Shown: positions 54,244 to 63,757, counted from the stretch's first letter. The stretch is DNA of 64,000 nucleotides from Chenggangzhangella methanolivorans (GCF_019797865.1 NZ_CP081869.1:2046001-2110000), one strand, 5' to 3'. Program-made: numbers and translations. The notes: generated by a model from the letters alone, not told the origin.

Positions 54244-55023
54244 TCAAATGCCCGCGTACCACGCGTAGCCGTTGTCTTCCCAGTAGCCGCCGTTTCCGCC
54301 GCCGACGCCATCCAGGCTCGCGACGACCTCCACCACCATGACGTACTTGGCCATCTTGTAGCCCAGTTGCCGCTCGACCCTCAGGCGCAGCGGCGCGCCG
54401 TGCTGCACGCTCAGCGGCGCCCCGTTCATCTCATAGGCGAGGATCGTCTGAGGGTGGACGGCGTCGACGAGATCGACGCTCTCGTAATAGCGCACCGGCG
54501 AGCCGTCATTGGCTTCCTCCATTGTGTCGGCGCATCGGAATACGACATAGCGCGCCTCGGGCTTGAGGCCCGCGCGATCGAGCAGCGCGGAGAGCGGCGC
54601 GCCCGTCCATTTGCCGATGCAGCTCCAGCCTTCCACGCAGTCATGCCGCGTGATCTGAGTCCGAGCCGGCAGACCTCTAAGGTCGTCGAGCGACAGGCGC
54701 AGGGGCGTTTCCACTAGTCCCGTAACTTCGAGCCTGAAGTCCGCGAACCCGTTCGCGGCGAGCGCCTTGTATGGCGCGTCGACCGGGTCGATCGTGCCGT
54801 TCGGCTTGAACCACGGCGATATGTCGGCTTCCGCATATTCACGCGCCAGCGTCGTCTTGCTCAACATCAGGCGCTGGACGAACAGATTGGCGTCGTCGCC
54901 GGCCTTGAGCGCCCGGCTGAACCACGGCGTATCCGCGAGCTGGTCGCACCCTCCTAGGCTCGCCGCGCCGACCGCCGCGGTCGCACCGAGCAGCAGCGCG
55001 CGTCGATTGAGACCGCCGGTCAT
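54244..55023 (-). CDS. YedY/MsrP-like molybdopterin-dependent oxidoreductase
   Basis: A 259-residue sulfite-oxidase-fold protein. The N-terminus has a twin arginine (NRRALLLGATAAVGAASLGG) followed by Cys26, so it may be exported by Tat and lipid-anchored. The Mo-ligand cysteine is Cys129 in TRHDCVEGWSCIGKWTGAPL. SVQHGAPLRLRVERQLGYKM is typical of the family. The cytochrome b gene upstream overlaps it by four bases, giving an MsrPQ-like electron-transfer pair, although the b subunit is of the cytochrome b561 type rather than MsrQ. Possible roles are repair of oxidised methionine or reduction of sulfoxides. Confidence 0.88.
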   Translation of the reverse strand: MTGGLNRRALLLGATAAVGAASLGGCDQLADTPWFSRALKAGDDANLFVQRLMLSKTTLAREYAEADISPWFKPNGTIDPVDAPYKALAANGFADFRLEVTGLVETPLRLSLDDLRGLPARTQITRHDCVEGWSCIGKWTGAPLSALLDRAGLKPEARYVVFRCADTMEEANDGSPVRYYESVDLVDAVHPQTILAYEMNGAPLSVQHGAPLRLRVERQLGYKMAKYVMVVEVVASLDGVGGGNGGYWEDNGYAWYAGI

Positions 55024-55901
55024 GCCTCGCCTCCGGTCTGGGCGCGGGGAGATTCTGCGCCGGTTTCGATCGAAAACCAGCCCGTCACCATGCCTCGCAG
55101 ATTGTTCCAGACGCCTGAGACCAGAACCATCGCGACGTGAACGAAGACGAACAGCACGAGCAGGTTGGCGATGACGAAATGGATCGTCCGGGCCGACCGG
55201 CGTCCGCCGAACAGGTCGAGGATCCAAGGGGCCGCCGCGTTGAAGCCGGGCGAGAGCGCAAGTCCCGCGAGGATCTGGGCGGGCAGCAGGCCGAGCACCA
55301 CGATGAGGTAGGTCAGCTTCTGCAACGCGTTGTAGCGGGTCGCCTCCTCACCCTTCGGAAAGCGGAACGCCAGATGCTCCCGCAGCGTCGTGCCGAAATG
55401 CCGAAGCTGGTCGCGGCTTGGAATCAATCGGCGGCCGAGTTGCCCGGTCGCGACGCCATACGCCAGATAGACGAGACCGTTCAGCAGGAAGATCCAGGCG
55501 AACAGAAAGTGCCAGCGACGGCCGCCCGCGAGATTTTGCTCGGTCGGAAGAGTGGACCAGCCGGGAAAACCTCGTTCGGCCGGCTCGCCGGCGCTGTCTT
55601 TCGACAGCCCGAGGACGCCGGTCGTATCGAAGGTCCGGCCGAGGAGCGTGGTGACGCCGCGCGGCGGATCCGTTTCGGTGGCGGTCATCGACACGAGCGG
55701 TGTGTCGAATGTCGAGACCTCGCCCCAGTAGAGCGCCGGATGCGCGTTGAAGATCTGGAGACCGCTCGCCAGAAGCACCGTCAGACACACGACGTTGATC
55801 CAGTGGGCTGCCCGGATGACCGCGGGGTGACGGAACACCCAGCGCCGCCCTTCCGCAGCACGCGCCTGAACCAGTCCATCTTGGGTCTCGCTTGAAGCCA
55901 C
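55020..55901 (-). CDS. cytochrome b561-type membrane subunit for the YedY-like enzyme
   Basis: A 293-residue membrane protein with four main helices and haem-ligand histidines in RHPAVIRAAHWINVVCLTVL, RWHFLFAWIFLLNGLVYLAY and TIHFVIANLLVLFVFVHVAM. A periplasmic insert of about 60 residues separates helices 1 and 2. It would pass electrons from the quinol pool to the molybdoprotein encoded by the overlapping next gene (ATGA). Confidence 0.9.
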   Translation of the reverse strand: MASSETQDGLVQARAAEGRRWVFRHPAVIRAAHWINVVCLTVLLASGLQIFNAHPALYWGEVSTFDTPLVSMTATETDPPRGVTTLLGRTFDTTGVLGLSKDSAGEPAERGFPGWSTLPTEQNLAGGRRWHFLFAWIFLLNGLVYLAYGVATGQLGRRLIPSRDQLRHFGTTLREHLAFRFPKGEEATRYNALQKLTYLIVVLGLLPAQILAGLALSPGFNAAAPWILDLFGGRRSARTIHFVIANLLVLFVFVHVAMVLVSGVWNNLRGMVTGWFSIETGAESPRAQTGGEA

Positions 55902-55983
55902 GTTCGCTCCTCGATGGACGAAGGCTGCATCCAGTCTGTTCGACCAGACGCAGCCATGTGTTACGCATCGCGCCAGTTGCGCC

Positions 55984-56667
55984 TCACATGGGCGGGACGA
56001 CGCCGTCCTTACCGACCGCGACCATCTTGCCGCCGAGCGTCGCGCCGTCTCGCGTCGTGACGACGAAAACCGGCGCGCCCTTCATCGCGATCGCCTTGTC
56101 GGCCTTTTCAAACGCCACGATCGGCGCGCCCTGCGGCACCAGCACCGTCTTCGACTGGCCGCCGTCATATGTGACTTCGAAGGTCTTGCCGCCGCCGCTG
56201 GCCGAGCCGGACTTTACCGAGCCGTTGGTCATCGAGCTTTTGACGGTCGCTCCGGACTTCGGCGTTTTCACCGAGCCGTTCGTCATCGAACTCTTGGTCA
56301 TCGACGTCGCGCCGCCGGCCGTTGTGTCCGCGATCTCGTCCCAGGCGTAGTGGCCTTCGCCCGTTCCCCGCATCTCCTCCGGGAAGATGACCACCTCAAG
56401 CGCCGTCGGTGGATTGTCGCCCTTGGTCGCCGTGCCGATGAACTTGCCTTCGTCGACATTGTCGAGGCTTGATTTCACCACGTTCACGAACGCGGTTTCA
56501 GGCTTCAGAGCGATCTCCTGCATGGTTCCGTCGCGGGTCTTGACCGTCAGAGAGGTGTCGGTCGCGCTTTCGATGGTCCCACGAACACGGACGAGCTCGG
56601 GCGCCGAATAGGCTGAGGCCGAAAGGGTCAGCAGCGCCGCCGCGGCGATCATTGGCAGTCGGATCAT
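55984..56667 (-). CDS. exported protein with DUF5666-like barrel and a tandem repeat
   Basis: A 227-residue protein with a signal peptide (MIRLPMIAAAALLTLSASAY). The N-terminal domain ELVRVRGTIESATDTSLTVK followed by TRDGTMQEIAL is a small beta-barrel of the DUF5666 type. The middle holds a repeated unit, SSMTNGSVK, twice in 30 residues, in a Ser/Thr/Lys-rich linker. A C-terminal domain (KTVLVPQGAPIVAFEKADKA) follows. Function unknown. The low-complexity linker resembles that of the exported protein at 53857, 1.8 kb away. Confidence 0.75.
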   Translation of the reverse strand: MIRLPMIAAAALLTLSASAYSAPELVRVRGTIESATDTSLTVKTRDGTMQEIALKPETAFVNVVKSSLDNVDEGKFIGTATKGDNPPTALEVVIFPEEMRGTGEGHYAWDEIADTTAGGATSMTKSSMTNGSVKTPKSGATVKSSMTNGSVKSGSASGGGKTFEVTYDGGQSKTVLVPQGAPIVAFEKADKAIAMKGAPVFVVTTRDGATLGGKMVAVGKDGVVPPM

Positions 56668-56762
56668 GATCAGTCTCCCTATGGTTGCCGCAGTAGATGG
56701 CGCTCCGAAAAAAGAATGCGATTAAATCGCGCGCAATATTTATTGGAAGAGCGCTCGGCCAT

Positions 56763-56798
56763 CAGGGTCCGGCGCTGTCGCGTAGCGGCCGGACCCTG
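56763..56798 (-). terminator. long hairpin after the alpha/beta hydrolase gene
   Basis: CAGGGTCCGGC and GCCGGACCCTG pair over eleven bases, and the inner CGCT/AGCG adds to the stem. It lies just beyond the hydrolase stop (56816) on the minus strand. Confidence 0.65.
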
Positions 56799-56815
56799 AC
56801 GCATCTCAGCTGAGT

Positions 56816-57631
56816 TCAGCCGATGAACTGGATCAAATCGCGGTTCAGTCGCTCGGGGTCGGTCGCGAACAGCCCATGGGGCTCGCCGTCGTACTCGATG
56901 TATGTCGAGCCTGGAATGCCCGCGGCCGCCGCCTTGCCGCTCGGGGCGATCGGGACGGTCGCGTCCGATGTGCCGTGGATGACAAGCGTCGGCTTGGTGA
57001 AGGACTTCAGGTCCGGGCGGAAGTCCGTTCGACCGAAGGCGTCCACGCAGTCGAGCGTCGCCTTGGGGCTCGCCATGAGCGCGAGCGTGAAGGTCCAGTC
57101 GAGCAGCGCCGAGCTCACCGGGCGCGAGATCACGCCGACGCCATAAAACTGCTTGGCGAACGTCTGGAGGAAGGCGAAGCGATCCTTGCGGATCTCGCTC
57201 TTCATGTCCTCGAACACGCTCGCGTCAACGCCGTCGGGGTTGCTGTCGTCCTTCAGCAAGTAAGGGACGACCGAGGACACCAGCACGGTCTTGGCGACCC
57301 TGTCAGAGCCGTGTCGAGTAAGGTAGCGGGCGATCTCGCCACCGCCCATCGAGAACCCGACGAGATTTGCCTCGCGGACGTCGAGCTTGTCGAGCACGGC
57401 CGCCAGGTCGTCGGCGAAGGTGTCGTAGTCGTATCCTGTCGCGGGATGCGCCGACTGGCCGAAGCCGCGGCGGTCGTAGGTGATGACCCGGTAGCCTGCC
57501 TCGAGCAGCGCCAGCGTCTGGTACTCGAACATGTCGCCCGTCAGCGGCCAGCCGTGGATCAGGACCACGGGCTTGCCCGCTCCGGCTTCCTTGACGTGCA
57601 GATGCGCGCCGTCTCGCGTTTCGATGTGCAT
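56816..57631 (-). CDS. alpha/beta hydrolase of the non-haem haloperoxidase/esterase type
   Basis: A 271-residue hydrolase. The oxyanion motif is VVLIHGWPLTGDMFEYQ, the nucleophile elbow GFSMGGGEIARYL contains Ser, and the acid and His lie in HGTSDATVPI and GEPHGLFATD. These match cofactor-free chloroperoxidases, which act as esterases or perhydrolases. I chose the ATG at 57631 because GGGAG precedes it; the open frame starts at 57682. Confidence 0.92.
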   Translation of the reverse strand: MHIETRDGAHLHVKEAGAGKPVVLIHGWPLTGDMFEYQTLALLEAGYRVITYDRRGFGQSAHPATGYDYDTFADDLAAVLDKLDVREANLVGFSMGGGEIARYLTRHGSDRVAKTVLVSSVVPYLLKDDSNPDGVDASVFEDMKSEIRKDRFAFLQTFAKQFYGVGVISRPVSSALLDWTFTLALMASPKATLDCVDAFGRTDFRPDLKSFTKPTLVIHGTSDATVPIAPSGKAAAAGIPGSTYIEYDGEPHGLFATDPERLNRDLIQFIG

Positions 57632-57819
57632 GCGTTCTCCCTGGTGCAGTCCTGCGCCAGGCAGATCCCGGCTTCGGATCACAACGTCAGGGGATGGCGA
57701 ACGTTCTTCGGGGTTTGCTCGCGCAGGTCGGTGCGCTCGTCACGTCGACCTAGCTGGCCGGTCATCGCCGCCATGCGCGCAGCGCCTTCAATTGCCTCGT
57801 GCGCAATGATAGATGAGGT

Positions 57820-59052
57820 TTGAGGTTTCGGCCTCGATCTTCATTCATTGCTACGACCGGTGCGGATGTGACCCTCGCCCATGACCTGGATGGGTCGACC
57901 CAGTCTGAGCCGTTTGTCGTGCCTGGCTTCCTGTCGGACGGCAGCCGAATGTCGCGCGAGATCAACGCGTTCGATTGGGCCCGAACGTCGCTCGGCCCCA
58001 TCTCGACCTGGCCCGCTTCTCTCAAGATGATCCTGCGCCTCGTCCTGCGGTCAGAGCAGCCGATGTGCTTCTGGTGGGGCGAGGATCTCTTGAGCTTTCA
58101 CAACGACGCCTACGTGCCAATGCTCGGCGGCAAGGCCGACCGCACGCTCGGCCGTCCAGGTCCAGTCGTCTGGAAGGAGGTCTGGTCCGATGTACAGACG
58201 TTGATCGACGACGCCTTGTCGGGGCGCTCGCGGCGGGTGGAAAACCTTCCGCTCAAGACTACCCGCAACGGGATCGAGGAACTACCCACTGGAGCTTCAC
58301 CTACAGCCCTCTGACGGACGAGAACGATCAAGTCCGCGGCGTCCTGAACATTGTCACAGAGACAACGAGTTCCTACGGCACGAGCGTCGCGCTCGAGAAG
58401 GCTAATGTAGATCTCGCTCATGGCCTCGACGTCGCCACATCGAAGAGAGCAGTCACGCGCCGAGCGCCGCCAGCGCCTTCTGCAACGCGAACTCGTCCAC
58501 CGCATGAAGAACACGCTCGCGATGGTGCAGGCCATCGTCAGCCAGACGCTGAGGAACTCCGACGACCCGAAGATCGCCGGCGACATCATCGCCGAACGGC
58601 TTTCGGCCTTGTCCCGCGCCCAGGACATTCTGACCGAAACGAGCTGGACGAGCGCGGCGGTGGAGCTTGTGGTCGGCCGAGCGATCTCGCCCCACGCGGA
58701 CGGATCGAGAATTCGCTTCCAGGGGCCGAAGTGCGAGCTCTCCGCCCAGCAGTCGCTCGGACTTTCGCTTGCCCTCCACGAACTCGCGACCAACGCCGCA
58801 AAGTACGGCGCGCTCTCGAACGGCGAGGGCTCCGTGGAGATCGTCTGGGACAGTCGTCCGGATCGCTCGTTCACTTTCCGTTGGAAGGAACACGGCGGCC
58901 CGGCCGTTTCCCCGCCGACGCGTCGGGGGTTCGGATCGCGGCTGACCGAGCGGATCGTGGCGGGCTATTTCGCGGGAGACGCTCGTCTCGCCTATGAGCC
59001 CGACGGCGTTCTGTTTGAACTCACCGGCGAACTCGACGAGTCCCTTAACTGA
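57820..59052 (+). CDS. HWE-family PAS histidine kinase, two frameshifts
   Basis: About 410 residues. A PAS-like domain opens with INAFDWARTSLGPISTWPAS and SEQPMCFWWGEDLLSFHNDA. The frame shifts near 58285 (restoring THWSFTYSPLTDENDQVRGV) and near 58445 (restoring EQSRAERRQRLLQRELVHRM). The HWE phosphoacceptor is the His in ELVHRMKNTLAMVQ, and the ATPase domain carries LALHELATNAAKYGALS and GFGSRLTERIV. HWE kinases usually signal through single-domain receivers, and one is encoded next. The start is uncertain; a methionine later in the frame (MSREINAFDW) is also possible. Confidence 0.82.
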
Positions 59053-59104
59053 TGGTCAGCCATGATCAGCGCAACTTAATGCCACCGGGGGTCGTTGCGT
59101 AACC

Positions 59105-59524
59105 ATGACAGGCACACCCCCCTCCGCGACCCGCGTCGTGCTGGTCGTCGAGGATGATCCGCTGGTGCGGATGAGCGCCGTCGACATCGTCGAAGACGCC
59201 GACTTCGTCGCCTACGAAGCGCGGAACGCTGATCAGGCGTTGCGGATGCTCGAAGCTCATCCCGAAATTTCAGTGCTGTTCACAGACATCGACATGCCGG
59301 GAACGATGGACGGGCTCGCCCTGGCCCATGCCGTCAGCGATGGCCTCACATGACGATCATCATCGCTTCCGGACACATCAGGATTGAGAAGGGCGACATG
59401 CCCGACGACGGTGTTCTTTCCGAAGCCCTATGCATCGTCGACGATCCGGCGAGCGCTGGAGCGGGTCGCGCCACGCCTCCTGAACAGTTCGGGCAGGCCG
59501 CCATCTTCGTCGTCGGGGCGCTGA
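59105..59524 (+). CDS. single-domain response regulator, two frameshifts
   Basis: A CheY-like receiver of about 140 residues without an output domain. The acidic pocket is VVEDDPLVRMSA, the phospho-Asp is in VLFTDIDMPGTMDGLALAHA, and after a shift near 59340 it continues WPHMTIIIASGHIRIEKGDM. A second shift near 59417 restores the conserved Lys in FFPKPYASSTIRRALERV. It lies 52 bases after the HWE kinase and is presumably its partner. Confidence 0.8.
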
Positions 59525-59565
59525 TGTGAACCCCGCGATTGGGACTGAACAGAGTCCGCGTGTCG

Positions 59566-59952
59566 ATGATGACTCCTGAGCCCCCCGTCAGTCCCCCTCA
59601 CCATGCCGAGAATCCTCAGGTGCGCCTGGCGGAGGACCGGACGATCCTGGCCGCGGAGCGGACCTACGCCTCCTGGCTCAGGACGGGACTTTCCTTCCTG
59701 GTCGTCGGGCTCGCGGCGCAACGCTTCCTTCGCGAGGTGCTGCCGGGCTCGCCGCTCCTGATCATCTCGCTGGCGATGATCCTTTGCGCAATCGTCTGCT
59801 TCGGCTCCGCGGCCTGGCGCGACGCGGAGGTCCGAAAGCGGTTGGGAGCGCGGACCGAGGTCCGCCTTTTGCCGCGCGTGATCGCAGCGGGGCTCCCGCT
59901 GTTCCTCATCATCTCGTCGGCCGTATCAGCGGCGTTCCTTGCGACGCACTGA
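59566..59952 (+). CDS. DUF202 (YidH-like) membrane protein
   Basis: A 128-residue protein with three membrane helices and the family signature LAEDRTILAAERTYASWLRT. The function of the family is not known. I chose the ATG at 59566; an in-frame start at 59539 exists. It converges on the sulfite oxidase gene with only three bases between the stops. Confidence 0.9.
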   Translation: MMTPEPPVSPPHHAENPQVRLAEDRTILAAERTYASWLRTGLSFLVVGLAAQRFLREVLPGSPLLIISLAMILCAIVCFGSAAWRDAEVRKRLGARTEVRLLPRVIAAGLPLFLIISSAVSAAFLATH

Positions 59953-59955
59953 TCG

Positions 59956-61047
59956 TCAGGTGACCGTGACGGTCACGCGGTGCCAGCATGACCCAAGGTA
60001 GCCCTTGAAGTTCCAGACATGCTCGGGGCGCGAGGGCTGTGTCTGTCCGGCGGCGTCCCACGCGCGGACGACCAGTTCATGCGCGCCTGGCGCCAGATCG
60101 AGCCTCGTCGTCCAGAACATCCACGCAAAGGGCGCATCGGGGTCACCGCTGAGTTCGGCTTGCGTCCAGCTTTCGCCGCCGTCGGCCGAGACGTCGACCC
60201 GCCGGATGAGCCGGTCGCATGCGACTGCATAGCCGCGGACCGTCGTCTCGCCGGCCGGAAGCTTGGCGCCAGCCGCCGGCTCGCAGATGGCGGCGTTGAT
60301 CGGCAGCGCTTCGATCGCCGGAGCGTCGCTCGGGTCGGCCGTCTCTTTGCTCAGATGAGACGGAAATAGCTTGTAGTCCTCCGCCTGCATTGGATTGGAG
60401 GAGGGGGCGTCCTGGATCGTGATCGAGGCGAGCCACTTCGGACTCCGGACGCCCGCGAATCCCGGCACGACCAGACGCAGCGGCCTTCCATGCTCGGCCG
60501 GCAGAGGCGCATCGTTCATGTGCGTCGCCAGCAGCGTGTCGGGATCGAGCGCCTTCTCCATCGCGATCGAGACGCCGAAGCGAAATCGTTCGCCGTCCTG
60601 CTCCACCACGTCGTGGCTCTCGAAGGCGACATGCAGTTCTTGCCGCTCGTCGACGCCCGCGGCTCTCAGCACGTCGCAAAGCGCGATGCCGGTCCAGCGG
60701 GCGTTGCCGATCGCGCCTGGCTCCCAGGGATCGCCGGACACCGGGCGATGGCGATGAAGGTCGGCGCGCCGGTTTCCGGCGCATTGCATCGTCGCGATGA
60801 CCGATCGGTTGGGGAACCGCTCCATGAGCTCGGCCAGCGTGAAGCTGAGTTCCGTCGCGACCATCCCTCCGACAGTCAGCCGATAACCGTCGGCCTCGAG
60901 ATCGGGGATGTCGCCATGGCTGCGGACGTAGAAATTCTCCTCCGGCGTCAGGAAAGATCGGCGAAGCCTGTCCAGCCTTGGCTCGGCATTGAACGGCGCC
61001 TCGCTGTGAACGATCTGACCGGGCTTTCGATGAGATTTGTCGAGCAT
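59956..61047 (-). CDS. cytoplasmic sulfite oxidase-family molybdoenzyme
   Basis: A 363-residue protein of the sulfite oxidase fold without a signal peptide. The Mo-ligand Cys89 lies in VIATMQCAGNRR. The Moco domain continues with GAIGNARWTGIALCDVLRAA and PLPAEHGRPLRLVVPGFAGV. The C-terminal dimerisation domain has RRVDVSADGGESWTQAEL. No haem domain is present, so it resembles plant-type sulfite oxidases that use oxygen or an unknown acceptor. It is divergent from an ECF sigma gene. Confidence 0.9.
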   Translation of the reverse strand: MLDKSHRKPGQIVHSEAPFNAEPRLDRLRRSFLTPEENFYVRSHGDIPDLEADGYRLTVGGMVATELSFTLAELMERFPNRSVIATMQCAGNRRADLHRHRPVSGDPWEPGAIGNARWTGIALCDVLRAAGVDERQELHVAFESHDVVEQDGERFRFGVSIAMEKALDPDTLLATHMNDAPLPAEHGRPLRLVVPGFAGVRSPKWLASITIQDAPSSNPMQAEDYKLFPSHLSKETADPSDAPAIEALPINAAICEPAAGAKLPAGETTVRGYAVACDRLIRRVDVSADGGESWTQAELSGDPDAPFAWMFWTTRLDLAPGAHELVVRAWDAAGQTQPSRPEHVWNFKGYLGSCWHRVTVTVT

Positions 61048-61132
61048 GGGCGCCTCACATTCGAGGTGCAACGGCCGGCGAGCCCAAAACGATCCGGGGC
61101 GCATGGCTTGCTCCGTAATGCCCTGACGCCAG

Positions 61133-61696
61133 ATGCTGGCATGGAAGCGGACGTCAGATCCGCCTTGGGAGGAGCGCAGCCTGGGCGACGTCGTCGAACA
61201 GTGCCTGAGAGAGAGCTGGAGCCGACTCTACGGCTATGCGGTGAGCCTGTGCGGCGACCGGGAGGCGGCGCGCGACCTCATCCAGTCGAGCGCGGTCAAG
61301 GCGCTCGACACGAACGCTCCTCCCAGAGAACCCGCGGCCGCGCGAGCCTGGTTGTTCCGGGTGATGCGGAACGACTGGATCGACAGGGGGCGCAGGGCGA
61401 CCGTGCGGGCGGCGGACCGCGAGCCGGTCGAACCGACCGAGGGGCCGTGGGCCTATGAAGACGCCCGGATCGCCGCCATTACGGTGCGGCAGGGGCTCGA
61501 CCGGCTTGAGCCCTATCAGCGCGAGATCATCGAGCTGGTCGATCTTGCAGGGTTCCGTTACGCCGAGGCCGCCGAGATTCTGGAGGTGCCGGTGGGCACG
61601 GTGATGAGCCGTCTCTCGCGGGCCCGGCTCGCGCTGCTCGAGGCCATTGAGGGCGGAAAGGTGATGCCTCTGGAACGGAGCCGCGGAACGCGATGA
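61133..61696 (+). CDS. ECF-type RNA polymerase sigma factor
   Basis: A 187-residue sigma factor. Region 2: LYGYAVSLCGDREAARDLIQ and AWLFRVMRNDWIDRGRRA. Region 4: LEPYQREIIELVDLAGFRYA and VPVGTVMSRLSRARLALLEA. It is followed by an overlapping anti-sigma gene and sits between two sulfite-oxidising enzymes, which suggests control of sulfite oxidation or response to sulfite stress. Confidence 0.92.
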   Translation: MLAWKRTSDPPWEERSLGDVVEQCLRESWSRLYGYAVSLCGDREAARDLIQSSAVKALDTNAPPREPAAARAWLFRVMRNDWIDRGRRATVRAADREPVEPTEGPWAYEDARIAAITVRQGLDRLEPYQREIIELVDLAGFRYAEAAEILEVPVGTVMSRLSRARLALLEAIEGGKVMPLERSRGTR

Positions 61697-62469
61697 CAAC
61701 GATAGGCTGGGACGAGATCAACGCCTATGTGGACCGCGAGCTCGACGCGTCCGCATCCGCCGCCGTGGCGGCGGCGATCGCGCGCGACCCGTCGCTCGCC
61801 GCCCGCGTGGCGACGCTGTCGAAACTGAAGGCTGAAGCCGTCGGCCTTCCCGCACCGACTGAAGCCCCGCCGTTTCCGGCCCGCCCGGCAGGGCGGCGCC
61901 CCGTTGCGTCATGGCGGCCGCTCGCGCTCGCGGCCTCCATCGCGCTGCTGCTCGCCGCCGGGGCGGGCGCGTGGCTCTCCCGGGCTCCGGGCGCCGATCC
62001 TCTCGCTGCGACCGTCGCGGCGGAGCGCGGCTGGCTGGCGGGCGCCACACCGGAGGCGTCGGGCGCAGGCGTGCGCGTCGCCGTCGAGACCGGCGCCAGC
62101 AGCAGCCTGCCGGACCTGTCGGCGGCCGAACTCAGGCTCGCCTATCTCGCGGCGGATCCTGTCTCTGACGGCCGCCGCGGGCTGTTCGCGGGCTATGTCG
62201 GTCCCCATGGCTGCCGGCTGGGCCTCTGGATTGGTCGGGGCGCAGCTCGTTCGGCGCCCGAGGCGGTAGACGTGGGCGACGTGCGCGTGCGCCGCTGGTC
62301 GGCGGACGGAGCGTCCTATGCGCTGATGAGCCGAGGGATGGACCCGCTCCGGCTCGATCGTTTCGCAGCCGTGATTGCCGATCTCGCAAGTCCCGGCCGC
62401 ACGCTGGACGATGGGCTCCGCATCGCGCTGAAGGAGGCCTCGACGTCCGGCGGCGCCTGTACCGGCTGA
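61693..62469 (+). CDS. membrane anti-sigma factor
   Basis: A 258-residue partner of the preceding ECF sigma, with a four-base overlap. The N-terminal helical domain (WDEINAYVDRELDASASAAV) binds sigma. A membrane helix at about 75-97 (PLALAASIALLLAAGAGAWL) follows, and the periplasmic part ends before SorA. No zinc motif is seen. Confidence 0.9.
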   Translation: MTTIGWDEINAYVDRELDASASAAVAAAIARDPSLAARVATLSKLKAEAVGLPAPTEAPPFPARPAGRRPVASWRPLALAASIALLLAAGAGAWLSRAPGADPLAATVAAERGWLAGATPEASGAGVRVAVETGASSSLPDLSAAELRLAYLAADPVSDGRRGLFAGYVGPHGCRLGLWIGRGAARSAPEAVDVGDVRVRRWSADGASYALMSRGMDPLRLDRFAAVIADLASPGRTLDDGLRIALKEASTSGGACTG

Positions 62470-62476
62470 TCAGCCT

Positions 62477-62502
62477 GGAATAATTCGAAGCCCGACTGCG
62501 TC
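62477..62502 (+). promoter_or_regulatory. candidate ECF promoter upstream of the sulfite dehydrogenase genes
   Basis: GGAAT, 17 bases, CGTC matches the general GGAA-x / CGTC pattern of ECF promoters. It lies in the 73-base gap between the anti-sigma gene and sorA. A CGGGGA-ATATG-TCCCCG hairpin follows at 62513-62529, in the leader. Confidence 0.4.
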
Positions 62503-62542
62503 TTCTCTTTCACGGGGAATATGTCCCCGCGAGGAGACGACC

Positions 62543-63757
62543 ATGTTCGACAGACGACGGATGCTGAAATCCGCCGGCGGCATGGCGCTTGGGTTTTCAG
62601 GGCTTGCGATCGCTGGATCGCCGCTGAAGGCCTTCGCGGCAGAGACCGTCACGCTGCCCTTCGCCAATGGCGAGCGGAAGCTCGTGCAGTATCCGGGCAA
62701 GCGCCCGCTGATCCAGCTTACCGCTCGCCCGCCGCAGCTCGAGACGCCGTTCTCTGTGTTCGACGAGGGCGTCCTGACGCCGAACGACGCGTTCTTCGTG
62801 CGCTATCACCTCGCCGGCGTACCGCTGTCGATCGATCCGGCGGCCTACAAAATCGAGGTGAAGGGCAAGGTCGACACGCCGCTGTCGCTCTCGCTCGACG
62901 ATCTGAAAAAGATGGACGCGGTCGAGATCGTCGCGGTCCACCAGTGCTCCGGCAACAGCCGCGGCTTCGTCGACCCACGGGTCGCCGGCGGTCAGCTCGC
63001 CAACGGCGCGATGGGTAACGCCAAGTGGAAGGGCGTGCCGCTCAAAGCCTTGCTCGACAAGGCGGGCGTCCAGGCCGGCGCCGTGCAGGTCTCGTTCGAC
63101 GGGCTCGACAAGCCGGTCATCCCGGCGACGCCCGACTTCGTGAAGGCGCTCGAGATCGACCACGCACGCGACGGCGAAGTGATGCTCGCCTACCAGATGA
63201 ACGGCGAGGACCTGCCCTGGCTGAACGGTTTTCCGGTGCGCCTCGTCGTGCCCGGGCGTTTCGGCACCTACTGGGTCAAGCATCTCGCCACCATCACGGT
63301 GCTGGACCAGCCATTCGACGGCTTCTGGATGAAATCCGCCTACCGCATTCCCGACAACGACTGCGCCTGCGTCGAGGCGGGCGCCAAGCCCGACAAGACC
63401 AAGCCGATCGGGCGCTTTAACGTGCGCTCCTTCGTCACCAACGTGCTCGACGGCGCGAAGGTGAAGGCAGGCGACGCCGAGCTCCGCGGGATCGCGTTCG
63501 ACGGCGGGAACGGGATCAAGTCGGTCGAGACCTCCGTGGACGGCGGCAAGACGTGGGCTCCGGCGAAGCTCGGCGAGGACCTCGGCAAATACTCATTCCG
63601 CCAGTGGACCTCGAAGGCGACGCTGCCCTCCGGCGAAGCGACCATCATGGTCCGCGCCACCTCGAACGGCGGCGAGACGCAGCCGACGTCCGCGCGCTGG
63701 AACCCGCCCGGCTACATGCGCAACGCGGTCGAGGCCACCCGCGTGACGGCGGCGTGA
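62543..63757 (+). CDS. sorA: sulfite dehydrogenase molybdopterin subunit (SorA-like)
   Basis: A 404-residue periplasmic molybdoenzyme that oxidises sulfite to sulfate. A Tat signal (DRRRMLKSAGGMALGFSGLA) carries the folded protein across the membrane. The Mo ligand is Cys135 in VAVHQCSGNSRGFVDPRVAG. PWLNGFPVRLVVPGRFGTYW and SVETSVDGGKTWAPAKL are typical of SorA/SorT. GAGGAG precedes the ATG. Electrons pass to the cytochrome c encoded immediately downstream. Confidence 0.92.
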   Translation: MFDRRRMLKSAGGMALGFSGLAIAGSPLKAFAAETVTLPFANGERKLVQYPGKRPLIQLTARPPQLETPFSVFDEGVLTPNDAFFVRYHLAGVPLSIDPAAYKIEVKGKVDTPLSLSLDDLKKMDAVEIVAVHQCSGNSRGFVDPRVAGGQLANGAMGNAKWKGVPLKALLDKAGVQAGAVQVSFDGLDKPVIPATPDFVKALEIDHARDGEVMLAYQMNGEDLPWLNGFPVRLVVPGRFGTYWVKHLATITVLDQPFDGFWMKSAYRIPDNDCACVEAGAKPDKTKPIGRFNVRSFVTNVLDGAKVKAGDAELRGIAFDGGNGIKSVETSVDGGKTWAPAKLGEDLGKYSFRQWTSKATLPSGEATIMVRATSNGGETQPTSARWNPPGYMRNAVEATRVTAA

